Assembly (NCBI GenBank): GCA_964017155.1
Contig: OZ024862.1
Location: forward strand, 42,285,807 to 42,349,806
From: Oasisia sp. SBJ-2009
Taxonomy: Eukaryota; Annelida; Polychaeta; Sabellida; Siboglinidae
DNA length: 64,000 bases
Direction: 5' to 3'
Part shown: positions 51,501 to 61,916 of the stretch, piece by piece
Numbering within the stretch: position 1 is the first letter of the stretch
Layout of the letters: each line of letters begins with the position of its first letter
Notes under the pieces: generated by a model
Told to the model about the DNA's origin: nothing
The model's database searches: none
Seen by the model: only the letters and a program-made list of their open reading frames with translations
Program-made: the position numbers and the translations under genes

Positions 51501-54500
51501 TTTAAATTGTAATATGTTGTGAAGTGCCACGAATGATTATGGATGTGGCGCTATACCAAATAAATATAATATATTATTATTATATTGTTGGCAAAGTGTG
51601 ATGGAGGACACAGGCATAATTGTTATTGTTCTGTAGCAGATCCATCCATTACATTTCTAGCCTCAGTATTAAAACACTCAATCTCAAATCAGCCATGCAA
51701 AAAATAAATTCCTTTTCCGGATCGTCAATTCCAACTTGCAGATTCATAAGGAAAGCTGTAGATCTTTAAAGTTACCAAGAAGAAGATATTAAAATCAACA
51801 GATATTTTATTCCTATTATTGAACCAATGGGTCAATGCAGGAGTTGTCCTTCTCTTGAATAATTAGTGAGTCCACCACAGGTTACACATTTACCCCCTGT
51901 GTGGGATATTTTATTTCCCCTGGCTTAGACACCAGATAGAAGGGACCACCGGCTTTTAGTGTCTCTTCCGAAAGACACAGGCAAATGTGGGGTGAACGAA
52001 ATTGCGGTAGGTGGGATTGAACCACCGTCCCTTCAATTGACAGTCCGGCACTCTACCGCACGACCACTGCACCCCACAGCAGTGTCACTAAAATGATTTT
52101 CCTTTCCAGTATTAGCCTTGATCACCCAGGCAGCATGAGGTAGCATCACTTTCTCACCCCCCCCCCCCCCACTCTCTTCCCAGTGAAGTCGCACAGCCAT
52201 ATGTCTGTAAAAATAAATGTTGATTTTCAAGGAAAACGTATACAGAATCCCCCAATCCCATCCTTCCTTGCATATTTTGGAAAATGGCAAAATGTTGACA
52301 ATTATGAACGAACCCTAACAAATTCTTATTGGAAGTCAGAAATTAGGTTGAATTTGTTACCATCACAAATGGCTGCATCTAAGTTTAGATTCTGAGCGTG
52401 GCTCTGCAAAATACCTAACTTTATTATTAATGCTACACTGCAATGTTTATGATCGTCATGGTGCAGTCTTTCATATGTTTATGCAACATGTTTAGAAAAT
52501 GTTCCGTATTTTTGGAAAATTATTATTACAGTGTACACATGATAAGCATTATTTATTTTATAAGACCATATACCATTTTACACATTCGGGTGGCTTAACC
52601 TTTCTTCAGACCTCTATCAATAGACTGTGGTTAAGAGTGACTTTGTTCTGTGTCAAGGTAGGTAAAGACAGGCACCATAAATACAAACATATTTATATAC
52701 ATGAGTATAATTCAGTTAAAGTTGTCCAAGTGGCAAAAAATTCTGATTACCGGATAATGAAGGTTATGTAATATTCCTAAAGCATAAAATTATGGTATAT
52801 TAGTAACACATGACAGACTTCTATCAGCTTTCAATATGGCGATATATATTTAATGACATGACCCGGTCTTTGTGTTAGGGTGTGAGTCACCATGTGACCA
52901 GAGTTAGCAAATAGGATGATGTCATTATGGTTAAAAATAACAAAAAGGATCTACTGCCAAAGCAGGTCATTTCCTGTGACATCAGTAGCAACAATTAGCA
53001 AAGAGTTAGTGGAGAACAAGAACACGAGCCAATTGAAGCATTTACCTCTAGACAGCCAGTATAGCACTAAGGTATGTAAACAGTAACCTCGTGTCATGAA
53101 TTCACCCTTTAGTATGTCAAGTTTTATGATGTGTGAAGGATAATTCTTGGTTCACAAATTAACACATTTCATGGACTCATGGTTCACACAGAGTCACAGA
53201 CCATTGAAAATATTTGAATTTTAAAACGCTTTGATTGAACACAGGATGATTATTGTGACTTGTTAATGTGCTGTTTCCCCAGCCCCCCCCCCTCCCCCCA
53301 TCGTAATCACTTTGGTTCACTGTTAGCAGACTATGGGTCAGCTGACACCTAGAATGTTGGCTGCATTAAACTGGTGACTTTTACTAGGTACTTTAAAGGA
53401 CAAAAAATGGCAAACGTTTCGTGTCATACACCTGATAGAGTTTATACAAAGTAACAATTTCCACATATACTCAATTATTTAACGTCAGCGGTTTACTCAG
53501 AATGTGACCTTAAAGTCTAAAATTCTACCGAAATCCACTATGGCCTAGACGCCGCCATCGGTGACGGGTTAACTTGGCTTGGCCAATCAGCGCGCAGCAT
53601 TCTAGGTCTTTGCTGAAGCTGGTCAGCCTCCTGCAACGTCGTTAAGGGTCAACAACTTCGAGTCTTCGTTCAGTTGGTGTGACGTGTAGCAGCTGCTTAG
53701 ACGTGTATCTAAATCTATGGTCAAATCTATGGTATAAACTTCAGTAATTATGCCTTACTGTTCGGCATACGGTTGCAGTACTAGTTCCGTGAGAAATTTT
53801 GATCTATCTTTTTTTCTTTCCTGTTGAAACAACCGGTAGTATTGAACATTAGATTCACAATTGCGGGTACTTTTGCAGTTTAGGCCCGCACCTCAAAAAA
53901 AACACAAAAATTATCACCTACGATGACCAAACTTCACAGGGCATATCTACTACACCTGTACTACACGTATGCACTTGTCACGTGATCCAAAACAAAATTA
54001 ATGCTTGAAATCGATCAAAATGTGTAAGTAAATAACGCCTCGCCGAGTTACTACTGCAACAGTGAACTCCGTCAGGTGGTGCCACCATCTTGCTGCCGTT
54101 AAACCGTGGGGTCAGATCGTATTTATTTACATATTTAGATCGATTTCAGGCATTAATTATAATTTTTTGATCACGTAACAAATGCATACGCGTCGTTCAG
54201 GTGTAGTAGATACGCCCTGCGAAGTTTGGTCATCGTAGGTGATCATTTTGATGGTTTTTTCGAGGTGCAGACCTAAACTGCGCACAGCGCCTCTAGACGG
54301 ATTTATGAATAACTAATATGCAGGGAATCTGTGGAGAGCGCCGAAGCTTCGTGACGTCATTCTTCGTCTAACATGGTGTAGCTCATAATATTTCGATGGC
54401 TGGGTGTTCAAAAATATTTTTCTGGTAAACCGCTGGCATTAAAAAATTGAGTATATGTGGAAATTGTTACTTTATATTAACTCTATTAAGTGTATGCCAC

Positions 54501-55716
54501 GAAACCGTTGCCATTTGTTGTCCTTTAATTTACAGCATAGCATAACAAGTATGGTACAAAGTTGACAAAAAAACCTGTCAGCTACACACTGTTCTAATAG
54601 AAAGCTGATTAAACTGTACAGTACAAGACATGTTTGACTGAATGCAAAATAAATTACATTCTTCTGAAAATGTTAATGCAAGTACACATTTGACACGTAA
54701 CTCTGACACGTACTGTATAGTACATTTGACACCTAACACGTACTGTATAGTAGTGATAGTACACATTAAGACGTCATCAACTTGCTGCACGCTGCCCACC
54801 ACTGATTTACTGCACACTTCTACATGCATACAAACTAGACTCTGGCCACATCTGTCTGTTATGTTTGTATATGTGTCCACTGAGGTTTCACAAGACTTGT
54901 AACTTGCAGGCGTGGTAACTAGTTGTGTGTTACTCTTAATAAATACTCACAGGCATTGGTGAGCGACAGTGACTGGTTTACATCACACCAGTGACCAGTT
55001 GAAATGAGTACACACATTTAGCATCTGTTATTGGTAGTGTGGCTTATTTAGAGTGATTATGAACCATTTTATCTGTGATTATAAACCATGTATTTTCATC
55101 TAACTGTCCATCAAGTAATACATCCAGTGTGAATGGTAGTGGTTACTTTTATTGTGTTGCCATTGTGCAAGAACAAGGACCTGCAGAAGGAAATTATGAA
55201 TTACTAGGCCTTTTTTCGTATCTATAATGTATCACTGCCATTGCCTGGATTGAAAACACAATTTAGAAGCTGAATATCTTAATACAGGCAACTAGTAAAT
55301 ATATAATCGGCAAGTCAGCTGTTAGATTGGATATAGCTCTGACTCCATTATCATATAACATATCTGCTATCCACTGTCTTAATGATATGACCACATAGCA
55401 ATCAGAACTACAGATAAACAAGTGTGTGGATTGTGTAACGGTGTGAGCATGATGATCTATAACTAACTTCAGCAGAATCTTAGAGCTGGTGATCACACTG
55501 GTTGATAACTTACTCATAAAAACTTCTTCACTATCATGTAAAGTTGTCAAAGACTTGTTTCACCACCTTACCTATAAAAACTTTCTCACTGTGATGTACT
55601 GAACTTGTTTTGACAATCGTAATGCTTTCATTTCATGACAAAGTGATCATCGAACATGATGGATGAACATCATCATTACCATCGTTTATTGCAAATTACA
55701 CAACATGGGATTGTTT

Positions 55717-55748
<32 letters not shown>

Positions 55749-55764
55749 TCTTTCTCATATTTGG

Positions 55765-55805
<41 letters not shown>

Positions 55806-58800
55806 TATAAAATATACTGAATATGAGAAAGAATCAATTAACCGTTTCAACCCCATTTCAATTATGTCCACTTGTTTCCAAACAGCTGTAACTAAAACAA
55901 TCCATCCACAAAGCCATATGATATATACTCATAGTGTATAGCGAGTAACTAAGGTTTAAAATGACATACGGTATCACAGTTATCCAGCAGATGGCACTGC
56001 AGTCGGTGCAGCCTATTTATCGGTCCGGCCAGCAGGGAAGGGAATATGACACATCAGGCACTTGAGGTGTATAGGGTTAATTTTGTAGGGTTAATTTTAG
56101 TTTTTGTTGATGCACTTAACCTGTGAGTTATTTCTACTTGGTCACATTGCCAGAGGGGACTAATGGATCACTCACTAGGTAAATGATTTAGACCCAAGGA
56201 CTGGAGTATGCTTATCTAACCAATCAAACTGGCCTAAGACAGATGTTCCCTGTGGCTGGAGAACTCTACCAAGGACCTCCTGTGATGACACAAAAGACCA
56301 TGTGTTGTGTGTTAGCTATGCAAGCACAGCAGCTATTTCATCTAGAGGCTTGTGACAGCTCTCTGTCAAGGTTGTGACTACACTCAGTATCTTCGGCTTG
56401 ATCTGTAACTAAGGAACTACTTAGTGCTATCCAAACATTGTTCTCCTTCCCTAAACTTGCTGACTATAAAATGTTATACTATTACTGCATGTAAAGATCT
56501 GTGAGTATGTGTAGACTAGAACATCAACACATCTTAGTTGGATCTTCCATTTTAATGCATTTGAGATTGGATACATTTTAACTTAGTAATTTTCATGGAA
56601 ACGTCTTAAAGAAATGTCATGCATTCGATTGAACTAAACTAAGGTTAGACCTGTTGGCTGTATTTCAACAACGGTCAAAATATATTGTAGGAAGTTTAAG
56701 CAGTTTGTTCTAAGACTGTTCAACTTGTGTGAAGCCATGTTCACAGAACTGTGTACGTCTCTTTCAAAGTAATTAGCTGCACTGTTGCTAGTGCCTCCAT
56801 ATAGGATGCGTCCGGATAGATAATGTTCATGGCATGAAATGCATGTAATATTCTTTGGCTATTGCATCTGGAAGATTTGTATAACAAAATTGAATACCTG
56901 TATTTTGTTATCTATTGTAGAAGTGCATTTTTATTGTAATATATATTAATAATTTTACGTATTAAGTATTAACAACAAATGTCATGTTGAGACTGCTACT
57001 GCTAGATTAGATAGTTGGAAACACCATTGAAACCATTTCGGAATATGACAGCTGTCAGCGTACAGATATGTTAAATGCAGCCATCTGGGCCAGACATCTT
57101 TGTGTACGTCTAAATGTTATCAGTCCAGATAAATTCATTCAGTTGTCATCGATTCTTTCACTGCTGGCTTCTAGAAAGCGCTCACAAGGAACGCAACTCC
57201 AAGTAGACATATCCATTAATCTGTTCATTACACAAATGGTGTTCCCATTGGTCGGTTTGTCGCAGTTTCCCACCATGTATAATTATTGCGAGATACAATT
57301 AGTAATACAGTTATGCAATAATATTTGTGTTTCATGTATCAGTATTGCTTAGGCAGGCGGGATCAATATGTCCGTGTCCGTATTGATTTGTATCTGTATT
57401 GCAATCACTCATAATTGCCGAAAACTGATCCTTGCAGTTCTGTGAAAATAGCCGAGTGTTTGTGTAAGTAATTGCCCTCTGTGTGATGCAGTGTTTCAAC
57501 TGGGTGTAATTACATCTAGGGTTGCTGACTCCCGCAGTAAAACCATTAATGGAGACTTATTTAGTTTGAGGCCTGTCATTGCAATGCTCACATGAGCTTA
57601 CAGGAAGTCTCAGTTGCCAGCATGGGGTGACTGCTAATTGTGCTCACACAGGCACTTCCTCTCTGGTAGTGTCACATGAGTGTTCCCGTGCAGTGTTAAC
57701 TGTTAAAAACGGATCTGGTGGCCAGACGTCAGGTCGTACAGGATGCAGGTCTGGTGGGATGGTGCCGCAGCAGTGAATTGCTTGTGTGACGCGATCCTCA
57801 AACAAGGTGACTGCATGTGTCTGATCGATGGTGGTCAACAGATATAGGCATTTGCAACTTGTGCACGTACTCGGGTCTCGTTCCCGGCATCCATGTGAAG
57901 TCTGTGGCCGTCTGTGTCCTCCCGGGATGAGCCCAGGTGGTGAGGTGAGAGGCTACGGTCTTCCCCAGGCAGCTGTACACGGTGGGACTGCGGTGGTGTA
58001 GATCCACTAGTCCACACCCTCGTTTAATTATCACCACCGGGGCTTATCTCACGACAGCACAGACATTAATTATTGAGGCTGTTGATCACAGATACAGATT
58101 TCGTTTGCAAGTGCATGGGCGTAGTTAGTCCCAGCAGGGTCTTGTGTTTGTTATGAGTGCTATTGTTGTGTTGTCTACTGTTGCGCAGTACTCACACAGC
58201 ACAGCTCTCTGTGATGTTGGTGTATACAGTGTACAGTTTACACACACAACTGGCAGTGGCATCGATGTAATGGGCACACCACGGCTGTGATGGTATTCAG
58301 TTGCTGTAGCAGAGTGCAACATTCGCTCGATACGGTTTAAGTGGACATGCATCATTCGCTGTGCTGAGACGACGTTGTGTGATTGGCAAACCAACGTCTT
58401 CGTTCAGACGGCGTAGACGGCGCCACATACATCACACGTCGCTGCTTCTTTCATGTGAACTACAGCCACGGCACATGGAGGTCTGACAAGGTGTGAAGTG
58501 TTGATGATGTTTGGTGAAGACCAGGACCACATATTCACCACTGGAGCTGTGGTGTCTTCCTAGTATTGACCTCTGACCTGTGCCTAATGAAGGCATTCAT
58601 GGGGTGGCTACTGCGGCCCTGGGACTCAGGTATTGGGGCACTTTTTTGTCACCCTCTTTGGCGTGTCTGCATTCAAAAGATATGTTAGTTGAGGCACTGT
58701 TCTGTGATAAGCTAATGTCATTGGACACATCATGTATACAGCTGATTGTCTCGTCTCTACATTAATGTAGTCACACACACTGTCAGTCAACTGTTTGCAC

Positions 58801-59003
58801 TTGCCTGGTCAGGCACTTGTGGCTGTTGGGCCACCATCTTTTTAAATTACTGAAGCATGACTGCTCCATCCTCTGGATCAATAGCAATGGTTACCACATC
58901 AATTATTTGTCCTGCATAGCAGTCGCAATATCTTCGTTGCTTCATTGACAGCTACCTTTAATTATTATTCCATAGGTTTCCACTGTTATGATTTCTTCAT
59001 GTG

Positions 59004-59047
<44 letters not shown>

Positions 59048-61859
59048 TGTCATTTCTCTATTAATACCATACACTATTTCCTATGTTAGCTTATATGCTG
59101 TAGTTGAGACATGCCCAGTGTGACAAGTCTATATCTTCAACAGCCCCAACATGTCCTTGCCATCATGTCTGCTCTGTTTACTTGAACTAACTCCAATGTT
59201 TCCTCTGCCTGTTCTCTTGTCTCGTACACACTATATAGCTTTGTAAGGCATATATATTGTCAACATTATAATATATACAATAATTTCTTAAGGCATTTTG
59301 GGCTACCAAACACGGGTGTGGGTTACCAGAAGGTTCAAGCTGGTAGCCCTGATGGCTACCTAGATTTGGGAGTTATTGCTACCCCGTTGGTTCTGTGGTA
59401 ATAGGTTGTACACACTCTAGGCCAACATTTCTACATGTCAAAATTATGCAGATGGTTGCTACTTGCAGTAGTCAATATTTTACTTGTCACAATATAATAA
59501 TAATAATAAAACTTTATTTTGACACCATCAAATCCGGGACGTGTGTCCCGTTCACGGGTGTATACATACATGTAAATAGGTAAACATATTAATAAATATA
59601 GTTAAGCTAAAATATAATGTTCACGGATGTATGCATCAATGACTCTAGTGGTATCTACTTGCACTAGATCAACACTACTACCTGTCAACCGTGCAAATGG
59701 TGAATGGTCTCCACTTGTTGTGAGCCGAAATTTCTGCTTGCCAATGAAGCTAATGGTCTCTAGTCTCTCTACTTGCAGTAGTCAAATATTTCTACTTTTC
59801 AACAATGTTAATAGTCTCTATTTGTCAAGCATTTCGACTTGTCAGTTGTCACTCAATATAATGCCGTCTACTTGCAGTGTTCCCCAATGTTCCTGTTGAG
59901 CCTGGAATGCCTTGTGTTGGAGAAGACCGTGAGTGCCAAGTTTTCTCTTAACTTACAACATTAAATATAGGATTTTGTGAGTCGTTTTACATTTTTAACT
60001 AAAAAACCATGTATCTCTTGAAAAAAAATATCAATTAATACCAGATATATTTAAAGCATGCATATTATATTGAATCAGGTAATGCATGATTAGTAACAGT
60101 GTAGTGACAGCTATTGTTATAAATGTGTTATGAAAACGTTAATTGAGTATTTACAAACAATGTTATCTAACTACTTGCCTAGCATGTGTTTGTATTGGTA
60201 GAGTTAGCTGGTATATGTTGTCATGTGTTGTGATTGGGCAATGTGTTGCTAGGCAACATGTACCGGCGTGGGGCGAGGCGATGGCGGAAACTGTACCGGG
60301 TGAACGGCCATCTCTTCCAACCAAAACGTTTCAGTCGGGTCAGTCAACTGTTTCCATCATTACAGAAACTCTAAAGTCTTCCTCCTCCATATTGTAAATT
60401 TGTAAATCATACTCACTGATGGTCACGTCTGAAGTGTGTCTTAATTAGGGTTAAAATGTTTGAAGTATCGACGCATCCCGCGTGGTGATGTCATGAACGT
60501 GTACTATTGAAAGTAAATTGCACTACTGATTGTTATCATTGATAGGATATTGAACTGTCAGTAGCAGTGATACTTGGCAAAGATATTGCGATTTACATGT
60601 CCCATAAAACAATGTTCGTAAACGTACTTTTTCAGGTTTATTTCAACATTAATTATTACGTACTTACAGACCTATCATCAACACTCGTAGACCATATTAG
60701 CGACATTCAGAGATGTATCACGTTGGGTATCAACTGCTTCAAGGACATACAATCGTTGGGAATTTCTTTGCTTATGTATTTGCTAGTCCATAATACTGTT
60801 GTGATACCATAAGTGTTCATGTATAATACGACCTTGTGTATAATATGCACCTGAACTTTGAAATAATCTGGGACTGTCCTACTTTGACTGTAATTTCAAG
60901 GTGGATATATTACCCCAGGGGTAATACATCCACCTTGAAATAATAGTAAAAAAAACTCGGACTACCAGAAATTTAGTTGGACTACCAAAAATGATGACAG
61001 CAGTAGTCCGATGGACTTTCAAAAAATGTGGAAAATATTTTGTGTTTGTCATGTTATTTTGGTTAAGTCTGGGCCATTTCCTGACTACCAGATATATCTG
61101 AAGGCTACCAGATTTCCCAACCAAGTAGTCCAGCCAACTACCAGAAATTTGGAGTTATTTCTACCCCTGTACCCAGGGGAAGATTTGACAGTGGTGTTGT
61201 GTCACCATGTGAGGATGTGTAGTATTCATACCAACCCTGCACTACATGTGACTACAATCATTTGTTTGTGGCCGTTGCAGCGAGCGTTCTGTGCCTTCTG
61301 CTCTGACCGTATCTGGGGTCTGGGCCGACAGGGCTACAAGTGTATCAACTGCAAGCTCCTCGTCCACAAGCGATGTCACCGACTCATCAAACTCACCTGT
61401 GGAGCCGCTGTGGTAAGTGTCCTCACCCTCCCTGTGTCATCCCCACCCCCCCCCCCCCTCCACCCCATCCCTCCCTTTTCGATGACAATCTCTGTAACTG
61501 CCAAGCTGTGATAGAGACAACTTGAATTATGTGATGGTTGACACAAAACACTAGGTTCATATTAATGCATGTGTGTTTGTATACTATGTACATATGTATC
61601 ATTCCGTATGAAAACAACCAGCAATGTTCTTGAATTTCATCAATTCATTATTTGTTATAGTTGTAGTTTTCCTATAAATTAGTGAAAACTTGATGTTGTA
61701 ATTTCTCCAATCACTAATACGTAATGCTGAAGTATTTCATTCACTGCTCCCGAATAGGGCATTATATAATAATGTCATCATCCTTGGTAAATGTAGTCTA
61801 CACCAAAGGGATCTAGAACATTGTGTCATTTTCCTGGTTGTTTTCGTATATGTGATGAT

Positions 61860-61916
<57 letters not shown>

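Larger units (their letters stand above)
50833..59394. other. aPKC intron 3, 9 kb
   Basis: Apart from the elements listed separately (LINE tail, SINE, TTAA element, hairpin, TGCG run) I see no exon or RNA gene here. Open frames are short and lack family resemblance. Confidence 0.6.

Noticed and set aside
52002..52077. tRNA gene on the minus strand
   Set aside because: A- and B-box-like words are present but no complete cloverleaf or acceptor stem, and a SINE body follows.
57579..58394. Several 60-90 codon frames on both strands
   Set aside because: Overlapping frames in a slightly GC-richer part of aPKC intron 3 with no domain or splice logic.
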